From Bacillota bacterium (GTDB lineage: Bacteria; Bacillota; SHA-98; Ch115; JABLXJ01): 64,000 nt of DNA. The DNA lies in assembly GCA_013178125.1 (NCBI GenBank), contig JABLXJ010000009.1, positions 1 to 64,000 of the forward strand. Direction: 5' to 3'. Both the position numbers and the translations under genes were made by a program. Positions 37,126-46,922 of the stretch are shown piece by piece. Below the pieces are notes generated by a model. That model made no database searches and was not told where the DNA came from. It worked only from the letters and a program-made list of their open reading frames with translations. Each line of letters starts with the position of its first letter. Position 1 is the first letter of the stretch.

Positions 37126-37233
37126 GCATAGAGGCATGGAAGGAACTTGTTGCTTTTTGTAGGGCCGGCCTGGGAATCAGCTGACAGGTGACCAGAAAAA
37201 ACGCGAAAAGATACCATGGATCAGAACGCAGTA

Positions 37234-38436
37234 TCATTCATACCGCAGCGCCTCAACTGGCCTGAGGCTTGCCGCCCGCCAGGCAGGATACGTCCCGAAA
37301 ACTAGCCCGACCAGCGATGAGGAGAGCAGCGCAACAATGATGGAAGAGGCGGATATGAGAGCCGGCCACCCCCCAATAGCTGCCACGGCGTGCGCTATGG
37401 CGCTCCCCAGGATCACACCGGCCAGGCCACCAGCAATGCACATTGCCGCCGCCTCAATGATAAACTGACGAAGTATGTCGCGCCTCTTTGCCCCGACCGC
37501 TTTGCGTATACCTATCTCACGAGTCCTTTCGCTTACCGTGGCAAGCATTATGTTCATAACCCCGACCCCTCCTACCAGGAGGGAGATGCCCCCAATCCCG
37601 CCCAAGATCGCTGTAAATATAGAGAATGTGGCCCGGGCGGCCCTGACCATAGCCTCGATATTCTGGACCCGGTACTTGAATGATGCCCCGTAACGGCGCC
37701 TCAGGAGCGCTTCCACCTCCCTGCATGCCTGGCCCACGGTATCCGGCCGGGTGGACTGGGCAAGGATCGTAGAGACAGCACTGGATCCAGTCATCCGCTC
37801 CGCCAGAGAAACAGGCAGGTAGATGACCATACCGCCAGCGCTATCACTGGCGAGACCAACACCCCTGTTGACCTCGGCTATAATACCGATTACAATAAAC
37901 CCCTGCCCATTCAGCCTGATTTTCCGTCCCAGGGGATTCCGGCCAGGAAAGAGCCTTTCCACGAGACCCGCATCGAGGACTACAACCGGGCGCCGTCTAG
38001 CGATGTCGAGCTCGCTCAAAAATCGCCCGGCCTTCAAACGGTTACCACCTATCCTGGCGGCGTCGTGCGTTGTATATATCGTGGCAACCTCCTCGTGCCT
38101 GCCCCCGCATCTTACCAGGCCCTTGCTCACGATCTCCGGCGTCACGCTGCTCACGAGCGAGCACAAGTCCTCGATTGCACGCGCGTCATCAAGCGTCAGG
38201 GGTTTGAAATCACCCCGCTTGACGTCCTCATCAAGGGGATCCGGCTTGACCAGGATCAGGTTGGCCCCGAGGTTGCCCCACTCCCCTGAGACCTCATGGC
38301 GCGCACCCTCGCCAATGGATATCATCGCGAGCACCGCGGCAACGCCGATGATAACGCCCAGGAGCGTGAGACCGGATCGCATTCTGTTGGCTTTGATGCT
38401 CGATAGGGCGAGGTTTAAGCAGTCCATAAATCCCAT
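37234..38436 (-). CDS. MacB/FtsX-type ABC transporter permease
   Basis: A 400-residue membrane protein with one N-terminal helix, a large outer MacB-PCD domain, and three C-terminal helices with the FtsX signature (ERTREIGIRKAVGAKRRDIL, LATVSERTREIG). It should couple to an ATPase and an adaptor for export of peptides, lipids or drugs. ATG 38436 is favoured with GAGGTG 8 bp upstream. The adaptor gene lies just behind it. No ATPase gene is in this locus, which is unusual. Confidence 0.9.
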   Translation of the reverse strand: MGFMDCLNLALSSIKANRMRSGLTLLGVIIGVAAVLAMISIGEGARHEVSGEWGNLGANLILVKPDPLDEDVKRGDFKPLTLDDARAIEDLCSLVSSVTPEIVSKGLVRCGGRHEEVATIYTTHDAARIGGNRLKAGRFLSELDIARRRPVVVLDAGLVERLFPGRNPLGRKIRLNGQGFIVIGIIAEVNRGVGLASDSAGGMVIYLPVSLAERMTGSSAVSTILAQSTRPDTVGQACREVEALLRRRYGASFKYRVQNIEAMVRAARATFSIFTAILGGIGGISLLVGGVGVMNIMLATVSERTREIGIRKAVGAKRRDILRQFIIEAAAMCIAGGLAGVILGSAIAHAVAAIGGWPALISASSIIVALLSSSLVGLVFGTYPAWRAASLRPVEALRYE

Positions 38437-38512
38437 GCACATAGCACCTCGAGATTGCTTAATGGATGATGAGATAGGATGAGGATGCAATTAATGAAAT
38501 ATAGAGTAGAGG

Positions 38513-39982
38513 TCATTCTATTTTAAACTCTATGAAGCTCCCGGCCCCTTCCCGCCTGATTGAAACAGCATCCCCGTCGTTCAAGGTTTCCAGGGCCTCA
38601 TACGGCCCAACGATCACCTCGTCGCCAGCCTCCAGTCCCCCGGCAACTTCGACATCTGAAATAGTCTCGAGCCCGCATATCACCGGGACCTCCTTAACCC
38701 TGCCGCCAGCCGCAACAAGGACAACCTTTCGCCCATTTCGTATGGTGATCGCCTGAGCCGGCACCACCAGCACCCTGGGCCTGCGCGCCGTGATCACCTC
38801 GACGTCCGCGGACATCCCCGGCCTGAGCACCCCATTAGTCGCACGCGTACCAGTCGCCCCCATGTCAACCCTTATGTTAAACCTGGATATCCCCGGTTCG
38901 GGGACAGCCCCGGGTGCTATATGTGCGACCGTGCCGTAAAACTCCCGCCCCGGACATGCATCGAAAGAAATCTTCGCCCTCTGCCCGATCTCTATGCGGG
39001 CGATATCCACCTCATCGACCCCCGCCTCGACGAAAAGGCGACCGGGGTCTATAACCTCCGCCACAAGCATCCCAGCGCCGACGGGCTCCCCCGACGATGC
39101 CTTCAGCGATGCCAGGATTCCCCCCGTATGCGTCCTGATCCTGGTAGCATGCATCTGTTTCCCAAGGAACTCCAAATTGGCCCTGAGATGGGAAACTCGC
39201 TCCATGGCGGCCCGCTTCGCCGTCTCGCGAGATCGGGCCTGCGCCACAGCAAGCGCGAGACCGGCCTCAGCCCCCCTGAGCTGGGCAAAGGCTGCATCGA
39301 CATCAGTTTTCCTGGGGCCATAAGCTACGGCCCCATATTCCTTCTTTGCCATCTCATATTGGGACCGACGGGTCTTGAGTTGCACCATTGCCTCATCCAT
39401 GGTCTTTCGTGGAATTGCGCCCGCCACATACAGCTCCTTCATCAAGCCCGCCTCCCTCTCCGCTTCTTTCCAGGCCATCTCTGCCTGGCCGAGCGCATTC
39501 TCCGCCCGGTCCACTTCCACGCCCGCGGGGCCCTGGCGGGCCTCCTCAAATCTGGCGCGCGCAAGGTCGAGCCTGGCCTGCGCCTGGATGACCTCGAGGT
39601 CCTGCCCCGGTCCGGCCGACATATCCCCCAGCCGGGCCAGGTCCGCCTCCGCCGATGCGAGCTCTGCCATGACCCGGGCGTATTCGAGGGCGAGCCCGGC
39701 CTGGTCGAGCTCGAGAATCACCTGACCGGGAAGCACTACCTCGCCTTCTTTTACATTGACCCGGACCACTCTCCCACTTAGCTCGGAGCGGATCTCGTCC
39801 CTGGCCGCTGACCTGACGATGCCGCTCGCCGTCACCGTCGCAACCAGTTCCCGCCTGGTTACCTTATGGGTCTCAACAGGGATAACCTCAGCCCTAGAGC
39901 CATGCCCCCTGAATGCCAGGACCAACACCGCGCTCATAACTAGGAGTCCGCTCAAGATAAGAACCGCTTTCCTACCCTGCAA
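38513..39982 (-). CDS. Membrane-fusion (MacA/HlyD-type) adaptor protein
   Basis: A 489-residue protein with an N-terminal hydrophobic anchor (VLILSGLLVMSAVLVLAF), biotinyl-lipoyl halves (RVNVKEGEVVLPGQVI and later ASSGEPVGAGML), a long coiled-coil hairpin (about residues 95-265), then beta-barrel and C-terminal domains. It links an inner-membrane permease to an outer partner; in single-membrane cells it may assist substrate presentation. TTG at 39982 has GTGAGG upstream. It lies 76 bp before the permease gene and is likely co-transcribed. It may be a lantibiotic- or drug-related exporter; the substrate is unknown. Confidence 0.9.
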   Translation of the reverse strand: MQGRKAVLILSGLLVMSAVLVLAFRGHGSRAEVIPVETHKVTRRELVATVTASGIVRSAARDEIRSELSGRVVRVNVKEGEVVLPGQVILELDQAGLALEYARVMAELASAEADLARLGDMSAGPGQDLEVIQAQARLDLARARFEEARQGPAGVEVDRAENALGQAEMAWKEAEREAGLMKELYVAGAIPRKTMDEAMVQLKTRRSQYEMAKKEYGAVAYGPRKTDVDAAFAQLRGAEAGLALAVAQARSRETAKRAAMERVSHLRANLEFLGKQMHATRIRTHTGGILASLKASSGEPVGAGMLVAEVIDPGRLFVEAGVDEVDIARIEIGQRAKISFDACPGREFYGTVAHIAPGAVPEPGISRFNIRVDMGATGTRATNGVLRPGMSADVEVITARRPRVLVVPAQAITIRNGRKVVLVAAGGRVKEVPVICGLETISDVEVAGGLEAGDEVIVGPYEALETLNDGDAVSIRREGAGSFIEFKIE

Positions 39983-40190
39983 GCTTCCTCACCCCCACAG
40001 CAGGATGCGCCCAATGGTATGCGGCTTGTCCCCATCCCGTACAGATATCATCTCGCACAGATATAATGTATCACCTCGCGGACGAACTCAACAATCGCCC
40101 ATTCGGGTGATATTCAGGGTGATTTTAGGGACGTCGCGCCGCCCAGCCAACGTATAAACGCAAGCTGGCCGGCGCGCCGCGCCCCAGGTC

Positions 40191-41774
40191 TCACGCCTCC
40201 GGTATCGTGATGGCATCCCCCACCTCAATCCGCTCCGGATCCCTGATACTATTCGCCCGCATAATCGCCTCGACCGAGACCCCGTAAGTCTGCGCGATCA
40301 CCCAGAGGCTCTCCCCGGGCTTCACAATGTGCACCCTCCCAGCGACCGGCGGCACCAGCGCCACGCCTGGCTGGGCCACCACAGCCTCCCGCTCCGTGAC
40401 TATAATGGGAATCGTCCTGATCTCCGTTACGAGAGCCCACGTCTTCAGGACGACCCGCACATCGAAGGCCCTGGGGCCTATGGGCTCTGCAGAGGCTTTG
40501 AGAACATCAACATCCGCCACCGCGAACATCCCGGGCATAGCCCCTGGAATATGCACAAACGTCAAGAACGATATCGTGTCCTGAGCCGCGAAGACCGGCT
40601 GGTCGGGGAGAGCCCCCACATACAGGATGGTAATGCTCAACAGGCCATCTACTATGACCTTATCCTGAATGACCTTGACCTCTTTGACCTTGGCCCTGGC
40701 CGTAACCGCGATGACCCTCGATATACTGGGATTGCCAGGGGGCACGCCCACAGTGGCCTTGACCACGGATGTCTGTTCGGCCTGCCCCACGATCTCCTCG
40801 GCGAGAAACTCCCTTGTGACCAGCGGCGGCGGGGCAGGAATCTCCAGCCTGGATATGAACTCTATCTCCTTCCGGAGGGTCACGATCACCTTTATTTTGA
40901 CAATCGCTCGAACCCTTATCTTGCGGGAGTCGATGACCTCCGCCCTGATGTCCTCCACATGGGATATTGCAAATGCAAACATGCCTGGATCGACGCCGGG
41001 CAGGCTTACGAACCCGCTGAAATCGATGGAGCCCTCCACAGCAAAGACCGGCTGCTGCGGCAGGGCAGCGACGTAAAGCACCTGGACATCAACGCGGCCA
41101 TCCACAATGACCTTCCCGTAGATCACATCCGCCTCTACAACCCTGGAAACCCCGTCAACGTGGACAACGCTTGCAGCAGGTGGGCTTCCCGCCGGTATGG
41201 TTATTGTACCGGTAGCTACGGTCTCCGCCTCCCCCTGCATCACGGCCTCCTCCAGGGTGATCTTCCTGCGCTCAACCGGCGGGGCGGGAATGGGGATCAC
41301 CTTGACGGGGAGATCGACCACAACTTCGACGATCTCCTCCCTGATCACGCGCACCTTGAACTCCAGTATTACATTCGCCTCAACCGTTCTCGGGTCAATA
41401 ACGGTATATCTGCCAAACTGGGCCGTGACGAAGACCTCAGCTATCATCCCGGGATATATCCCCGGGATATTGACAAAATGGGTGAAGGGGACCCTGGCTT
41501 CGAAGAAGTGAACGGGCTGTGAAGGTAGAGCTGCGACGTACATGATATTGAGAGTCAGCATGCCCTCGATTATGACTGTGCCGGGTATTATCGTAACCCT
41601 GGTGATCACAGGTTCCTCCCGGGCGCTCAGGACAGAGGCCACATCGGGCTTACCCGCCGGCACGGTAAGCGTCTCGCGAACGACCATGCTGGATGATACT
41701 TCGGCAACAACAAACTCCGTCTTCACCCTTTTCCTCCTGAAATCCAGGCTCAAATCTGAAACGCTTTCGGTCAT
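40191..41774 (-). CDS. SPOCS (DUF3794) triple repeat with LysM
   Basis: A 527-residue protein with three copies of the SPOCS/DUF3794 domain, each with a pattern like ITILYVGALPDQPVF followed by FVHIPGAMPGM, and a C-terminal LysM (HIVKPGESLWVIAQTYGV near residue 480). Members such as SipL in clostridia lie in the spore coat-cortex interface, binding SpoIVA or peptidoglycan through LysM. It is likely a structural protein of the spore surface. ATG is preceded by GGGGGGAG. It is the third and last of three tandem paralogues. Confidence 0.9.
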   Translation of the reverse strand: MTESVSDLSLDFRRKRVKTEFVVAEVSSSMVVRETLTVPAGKPDVASVLSAREEPVITRVTIIPGTVIIEGMLTLNIMYVAALPSQPVHFFEARVPFTHFVNIPGIYPGMIAEVFVTAQFGRYTVIDPRTVEANVILEFKVRVIREEIVEVVVDLPVKVIPIPAPPVERRKITLEEAVMQGEAETVATGTITIPAGSPPAASVVHVDGVSRVVEADVIYGKVIVDGRVDVQVLYVAALPQQPVFAVEGSIDFSGFVSLPGVDPGMFAFAISHVEDIRAEVIDSRKIRVRAIVKIKVIVTLRKEIEFISRLEIPAPPPLVTREFLAEEIVGQAEQTSVVKATVGVPPGNPSISRVIAVTARAKVKEVKVIQDKVIVDGLLSITILYVGALPDQPVFAAQDTISFLTFVHIPGAMPGMFAVADVDVLKASAEPIGPRAFDVRVVLKTWALVTEIRTIPIIVTEREAVVAQPGVALVPPVAGRVHIVKPGESLWVIAQTYGVSVEAIMRANSIRDPERIEVGDAITIPEA

Positions 41775-41933
41775 TATTCTCCCCCCTCGAACAAATGGGC
41801 GACGGCCAGCGTATCAAGCATGGCCTGTCGCCCCTCTAGTTTGCGCAGCGGCTATTTGCGCAGCGGCTCTCCGTTCCCGATCTGTCGATCCGGTCGACCT
41901 GTCGACCCGTCGGCAATAGGCAACCAGCACTGG

Positions 41934-43358
41934 CTAGGCTGGATCCCAATCACGCCAGTCCGGCGGTGTGGTGACGTTCGTTACAACGTTTATCTGCACC
42001 ATCTTGGTTACCTTCACGAGGACCTCGAGAATCACATCGATCAGAAGCTGCGTTGTGCCCCCATATGGTAGCTCGGGCATGGGGACCATCTGGACATTGG
42101 AGAATTCAACCTGCGGCCGCACCTGGACCTCCATGCCGACCAGCGCGCCCGGCACATCGATGAAGTCGGTGAACTCTATAACGCTCTGAACTTCATGCAC
42201 GGGCTGGTCTGGAAGCGCGGCGACATAGACGATCTGAACCGTAACCCTGCCCTGGATCACGACCTTGCCGTCAAGAATCTCAGCGCTTGTGATCTCAACC
42301 TTCGTATTAAATATGCCGAGAAGCTTCCCCACAGGTGGCTTCACCGCGGGCACAGTCACCTGGCGCCTTATATTTATCTGTTTCGTGACCTCATTTACAA
42401 CCTCACTCATTTTGACCAGGTGAGTTTCGAGTTTAATCGGCACCTTGTCGGACCGGACGTCGGTTACGACCCTCATCTGGGTTATCTCCGTGACCCTCGC
42501 TGTGATCTTGAGTATGACCTCCTGGAGAACAGTGGTGCCCGTCACCAACCGCGCCTGGGCGAATTCCACCGACGGCGTAACCTCGACCATCATGCCTGGG
42601 CGAGCCCCGGGGATATCCACATATGTAAAGAAGCTCGTCGTGAGGTGGGCATGATGCACCGGCTGGTCCCCTGTGGGCGTCTCCGCGACGTATATGATCT
42701 GGGTGGTCAACGTCCCCTGGACCACCACCTTATCTGGAATGACCCGGACCTCGGTGAAAGTTACCTCCCACCCTACTATATTGAGAATCTTCTGGGCCGG
42801 CGGCTTCTCAGGAGGGATCGTCAGGGTATCCCTCAGATTGACCTGGGCCACGTTCTCCCCGAGCACCTCTTCGACCTTTACAAGCTCCTTCTTGACCCTC
42901 GCCGGTATGCTCTTGAACTGGACATCGGTTACAACGTCGAGCTCCACCAGTTGGGTCACCTTGACGAAGAACTCGATTATAACCTCTATTTCAACAGTAT
43001 CAGGGGAGCGCATGATTACATTGGAATAATCCACCCTGGATCGTATAAATACATTCATCCCGGGAGCGGCGCCTGGCACATCCACATACTGGAGGAAGGT
43101 CAGTGTGTGATGCATATGATGGACGGGCTGTTCCGGCATGGCTGCGACATACAGGGTCTGGGTCGTCACGGTCCCCTGAATGATGACCTTATTAGGAATG
43201 GCTGTCCCGGTGGCCGAGACGGTCACATTTACAACTCCGAGGACCTTTTCGATATTGGGCTTCCCTTCGGGAACGCCCTGGACGCCCCTCACGACGGCCC
43301 TCGCGGCCTTCTCGTTGACCACCTCAAATACTTTCAGCCGTTCCTTCTTGAGAACCAT
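41934..43358 (-). CDS. SPOCS (DUF3794) triple repeat without LysM
   Basis: A 474-residue protein with three DUF3794-like repeats, each carrying a YVAxxPxQPVH block (for example TLYVAAMPEQPVHHMHHT and VYVAALPDQPVHEVQ), followed by YVDVPGAAPGM. No LysM is seen; the end is DWRDWDPA. GGAGGG is 9 bp before the ATG. It lies between two LysM-bearing paralogues and probably forms part of the same spore-surface structure, perhaps without its own peptidoglycan contact. Confidence 0.9.
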   Translation of the reverse strand: MVLKKERLKVFEVVNEKAARAVVRGVQGVPEGKPNIEKVLGVVNVTVSATGTAIPNKVIIQGTVTTQTLYVAAMPEQPVHHMHHTLTFLQYVDVPGAAPGMNVFIRSRVDYSNVIMRSPDTVEIEVIIEFFVKVTQLVELDVVTDVQFKSIPARVKKELVKVEEVLGENVAQVNLRDTLTIPPEKPPAQKILNIVGWEVTFTEVRVIPDKVVVQGTLTTQIIYVAETPTGDQPVHHAHLTTSFFTYVDIPGARPGMMVEVTPSVEFAQARLVTGTTVLQEVILKITARVTEITQMRVVTDVRSDKVPIKLETHLVKMSEVVNEVTKQINIRRQVTVPAVKPPVGKLLGIFNTKVEITSAEILDGKVVIQGRVTVQIVYVAALPDQPVHEVQSVIEFTDFIDVPGALVGMEVQVRPQVEFSNVQMVPMPELPYGGTTQLLIDVILEVLVKVTKMVQINVVTNVTTPPDWRDWDPA

Positions 43359-43514
43359 TTCACCTTTCCCTCCTTTTCCTGCACGCTTTGGGGCCCCAAC
43401 CTCATATCACGAATTCATATACAGGAAGACCACGGGATGCCCGTCCTGCCCGTGATCTCCTGCACGGCTCCAGGTGAACCCGCAGCTCCCGCTGGTCTTC
43501 CTGGTGGGCCCTTT

Positions 43515-45107
43515 CTATCCCTTGGGCGGCGGGCAAACCGGAATCTGGAGAACCTGCCCGACCTGGATCATATTAGGATCGGCTATGTTGTTGGCTTTAA
43601 CGATTGCCTCTACCGTCGTGTTATACTTGCGAGCTAGAGCCCACAGCGTATCGCCTTTTTGCACAGTTACAAAGGTCATGGTCGGCGTCGGGCATGGCAC
43701 CTCAGGCGGTGTCACAACGACCACATCGATCACGACATTGAGTTGCAGCGGCTCCGTAACCTTGACAGCGATCACCACGAGGACCCTGACCTGGAAGGTC
43801 CTATCGTCAACTATTTCAAATTCGACGTGCTCCACATCGGCGCGGACATCAGCCACCATCTCGGGCTCGGCGCCCTTGATCTCAACGACCTGCGTGAACT
43901 TGAGGCTGTGCTCCATGTGGTGGACCGGCTGGTCTCCCTCCATGGTTTGAGCCACATAGAGAGTCTGGAGATCCAGGGTTCCATCCACTATCACCTTGTC
44001 CTTCAATATCTTGGTTTCTTCTACATTGACCGTTGAATCAACCCGCAGGATCCTCTCGAGGTTCGGCTTCTCCCGCGGGACCTTCAACGTCTCCTTGACT
44101 ATTATCTGGGTTACATCCTCACCGATTACATCCTGGACCTTCAGGAGCCTCTTGGCGACATCCAGGACGACGGTGGCGGAAGTCACCTCTGTAACAATCT
44201 CCAGCTGCTTTGTTATAGTGACCTTGGCGACGAATTTGAGCACGGCGTCGATGCTCACGGTCCTGGCGTCGACGAGATCCGAGTCAACCGCCTCCTCTTC
44301 GAAGGTGACCTGGACGTGCATGCCCGGGGCAGCTCCCTTGACCTCGACAACGTGGGTAAACCTTATCTGAGCCTCCATGAAGTGGACCGGCAGCCTGGTC
44401 AGGTAGGGGTCGTGGACGTCTGCCGCGTACATGATGTCGACATCAATCATGCCCTCGATGACAACCTGGTCATCCATGATCTGCACGTCGGTAAGCCGCG
44501 CCTTGGCCTGGACGCTGATGATAGACTGGATATCAGGCTTCTCCTCAGGCACCGTGACCCTGTCGGTTATAACCGCCTGGGAAACCTGCTCCCCAACGAC
44601 CTCCTCCACCTTGAGCAATTCCTTGGAAACCTTAATGCCCTCGGGCCCCGCTACATCGGTAACCACCTCGAGTTGCTCGGTCCGGGTGACCTTGGCAAAC
44701 CCATGGAGGACGATCTGGACCTCAACAGTCTGGGAGTTGAGAAGGTCGAATCCGACCTGCTGGGCCTTTACTGAGATCTGGACCGTCATGCCCGGCTGTG
44801 TGCCTGGGATCTCTACAACTACATCATACGCAATATCCTCTTCCAGGAGTTGCACAGGTTGAGTGCCGGCCGCCGTCCTGCCGACGTAGAGGACCTTCAC
44901 ACCGAGGGTGCCTTCGATGAGGACCTTATCCTTTATAATCTCAAAGCTTGATGTCTTGACTTCTACATCCACGCTTACAACTTTCTCAGCAGTAGGTCCG
45001 CCAGCCGGTATGGCGATCTTCTCCCGCATGGCCTTTCGAACACTGGCCTCGCCGACGACCTGTTCGACCTTGAGCAGCTCCTGCTTCAGCTCCACACCCA
45101 CAGCCAT
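43515..45107 (-). CDS. SPOCS (DUF3794) triple repeat with LysM
   Basis: A 530-residue protein with three DUF3794-like repeats (VKVLYVGRTAAGTQPVQ, VDIMYAADVHD, LQTLYVAQTMEGDQPVHH) and a C-terminal LysM near 484-528 (FVTVQKGDTLWALARKYNT). AGGGGG is 7 bp before the ATG at 45107. It is the first of the three tandem genes and is probably a peptidoglycan-binding spore coat or cortex protein. Confidence 0.9.
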   Translation of the reverse strand: MAVGVELKQELLKVEQVVGEASVRKAMREKIAIPAGGPTAEKVVSVDVEVKTSSFEIIKDKVLIEGTLGVKVLYVGRTAAGTQPVQLLEEDIAYDVVVEIPGTQPGMTVQISVKAQQVGFDLLNSQTVEVQIVLHGFAKVTRTEQLEVVTDVAGPEGIKVSKELLKVEEVVGEQVSQAVITDRVTVPEEKPDIQSIISVQAKARLTDVQIMDDQVVIEGMIDVDIMYAADVHDPYLTRLPVHFMEAQIRFTHVVEVKGAAPGMHVQVTFEEEAVDSDLVDARTVSIDAVLKFVAKVTITKQLEIVTEVTSATVVLDVAKRLLKVQDVIGEDVTQIIVKETLKVPREKPNLERILRVDSTVNVEETKILKDKVIVDGTLDLQTLYVAQTMEGDQPVHHMEHSLKFTQVVEIKGAEPEMVADVRADVEHVEFEIVDDRTFQVRVLVVIAVKVTEPLQLNVVIDVVVVTPPEVPCPTPTMTFVTVQKGDTLWALARKYNTTVEAIVKANNIADPNMIQVGQVLQIPVCPPPKG

Positions 45108-45198
45108 CTTTTTTCCCCCTTTCCTCTCCAACTACGAAACGGACAGCCGCTTTTCATTTATACTATATGCGCGGTCCCCAAAAACGTGCATAAATTTC

Positions 45199-46278
45199 TC
45201 ATACGAGCATAGATAGACCCGGATCAACCAAACTCCCGCGACCTATCGTGCTATTCGCCGCCATGATAATGAATTCAAGCTGGCTCTCCTCTCCTATCTG
45301 GCAACCGCTTTCCACAACACACCGGCGCACTCTGGAACGCCTGCCGATAAAGCTGTGGGAGTGAATCACAGACTCTACGACAACTGCGTTTTCCCCGACG
45401 CATACCTCATCGCCGACAACAACCCAGGGCCCTACCTCGGCCCCCGGCCGGATGGTCACCCTGTCGCCGAGGATGACCGGGCCGACAAGCCGCGCCGATC
45501 TATGTATCCTCGCGTCCCTTCCCATGCGGACGCCCCGCGAGAATTTCCGCCCTGGCAGCATAAGATCAAGTCTAGCATTCAAGATATCGAAATGGCACTG
45601 GAAATACCGCTGGAGCGTCCCGATATCAAGCCAGTAGCCGTCGGCAACATACCCGTAGATATCCCCTCCCTCCCTGACGATCTGGGGGAATATATGGCGC
45701 TCGAGCGATACTTCCCGGCCCCTTTCTATGCGCCCTAGAATCTCTGGCTCAAAAACGCAAACGCCCGCGTTGATTGTATTCGTCGTCACCTCTTCCCAGC
45801 CTGGCTTCTCAATGAAGCCGGTTACCCTCCCCTCATGGTTTGTCTCGACGACGCCGTAGACGGTTGGATCCTCAACCCTTACAAGGGTCAATGTCGCTTC
45901 CCCGCATTTCGCCCTGTGGTATTCGAGCACATCCGAAATTTTTATATCAGTAAGAACATCACCGTTTAACACGATGAAGGTCTGGCCATCTAATAAAACC
46001 TCGCAGTTCTTCACCGCGCCCGCTGTCCCCAGGGGTACATCTTCGATCGCGTACGATATGGACACCCCCCACCTCGCCCCATCCCCGAAGTACTTCCGGA
46101 AATCAGCGGCCCTGTAGCTCAGGCTGAGGATTACATCATTGATCCCGTTAGCCATCATCAGCTCGAGCTGGTATTCCAAAAACGGCCTGTTTACGACGGG
46201 CACGAGGCCCTTGGGCCTGGAGAATGTAAGCGGCCTGAGGCGGGTGCCCTTGCCCCCTGCGAGTATAATTCCTTTCAT
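45199..46278 (-). CDS. NDP-sugar pyrophosphorylase, left-handed beta-helix type
   Basis: A 359-residue nucleotidyltransferase. It joins an NTP and a sugar-1-phosphate into an NDP-sugar. LAGGKGTRLRPLTFSRPKGL at residues 6-25 is the nucleotide-binding loop, followed by NGDVLTDI (metal Asp) and FIEKPGWEE. The C-terminal third is a left-handed beta-helix (hexapeptide repeats). The mannose-1-phosphate guanylyltransferase-like group is the nearest, but the sugar is uncertain. GGGGGTG is 8 bp before the ATG. It may make polymers for spore or flagellar glycosylation. Confidence 0.9.
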   Translation of the reverse strand: MKGIILAGGKGTRLRPLTFSRPKGLVPVVNRPFLEYQLELMMANGINDVILSLSYRAADFRKYFGDGARWGVSISYAIEDVPLGTAGAVKNCEVLLDGQTFIVLNGDVLTDIKISDVLEYHRAKCGEATLTLVRVEDPTVYGVVETNHEGRVTGFIEKPGWEEVTTNTINAGVCVFEPEILGRIERGREVSLERHIFPQIVREGGDIYGYVADGYWLDIGTLQRYFQCHFDILNARLDLMLPGRKFSRGVRMGRDARIHRSARLVGPVILGDRVTIRPGAEVGPWVVVGDEVCVGENAVVVESVIHSHSFIGRRSRVRRCVVESGCQIGEESQLEFIIMAANSTIGRGSLVDPGLSMLV

Positions 46279-46392
46279 GCGTCATGCACCCCCTTTGTCA
46301 GCCACCTCCTATCGCACCTGGATTTGCGGGCTTACCTCAACAAGAATTTACGGGTATCCCTCAACAAGTGAGCTTACCTTAATAATATGTAA

Positions 46393-46417
46393 GGTCCTCC
46401 GCGATGTGCGAAGGACC
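46393..46417 (-). terminator. Candidate terminator at the end of the flagellar operon
   Basis: Arms GGTCCTCCGC and GCGAAGGACC pair over 10 positions with one mismatch and a 5-base loop. On the minus strand an AT-rich tail with short T-runs follows. It lies past the last flagellar-operon gene. Confidence 0.5.
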
Positions 46418-46511
46418 TCGATCGTCGCTCGATCGTTGACCTCGACCGTTGACTGCTCATTGACTGTTGAACCCGCCCGGGGTGAAACTGCCCGGGGCGA
46501 GCCTGCCTGGA

Positions 46512-46922
46512 TCAAACCTCAATATCAAGCTTCGAACCCCTCACCACAACCCCATCCACGACCCCGCTTTCGATATCCCCGGGGTTCTTGCGCCCCCCGA
46601 CACCCCGACCTCCCGCTTCACTCTCACCTTTATCCCCAGCTTTACCGCTGGCTTTGCCGCTACCCTTGCCGCCCTTACCATTATCCTTGCTGCCACCCTT
46701 CTGACGCCGCTCCTCGATCTTACCCCCCCTGGCCTCGGGCGCTGATGTAACCTGCTGGGACCTCTCGTCGGCCTTGTGCTGCAATTCCGAGGCAAAAGCC
46801 TGCTGCTGGAGCTTTGCCCCCTCGTCCTGAACCCTCTGAATCCTCTCGACCTCTTGAGCTTTGGAAATGACGTTTTGCAGATCAAGGGGTCTGATGGACA
46901 CGACAATCCCCTCCTCGCTCAC
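46512..46922 (-). CDS. Small hypothetical protein downstream of fliA
   Basis: A 136-residue protein with a predicted helical or coiled-coil front half (LQNVISKAQEVERIQRVQDE) and a Gly/Lys/Ser-rich disordered tail. The GTG start overlaps the fliA TGA by 4 bp, so it is likely translated with it. Similar short proteins follow sigma-28 in several Clostridia, but I do not recognise a named family. Confidence 0.7.
   Translation of the reverse strand: MSEEGIVVSIRPLDLQNVISKAQEVERIQRVQDEGAKLQQQAFASELQHKADERSQQVTSAPEARGGKIEERRQKGGSKDNGKGGKGSGKASGKAGDKGESEAGGRGVGGRKNPGDIESGVVDGVVVRGSKLDIEV

Noticed and set aside
40329-41522. 397-residue plus-strand frame opposite a SPOCS gene
   Set aside because: Same shadow effect; no start signal and no family.
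42195-43637. 480-residue frame on the plus strand opposite a SPOCS gene
   Set aside because: It mirrors GC-rich codon positions of the real gene on the other strand and has unlike-protein composition rich in His, Arg and Asp.
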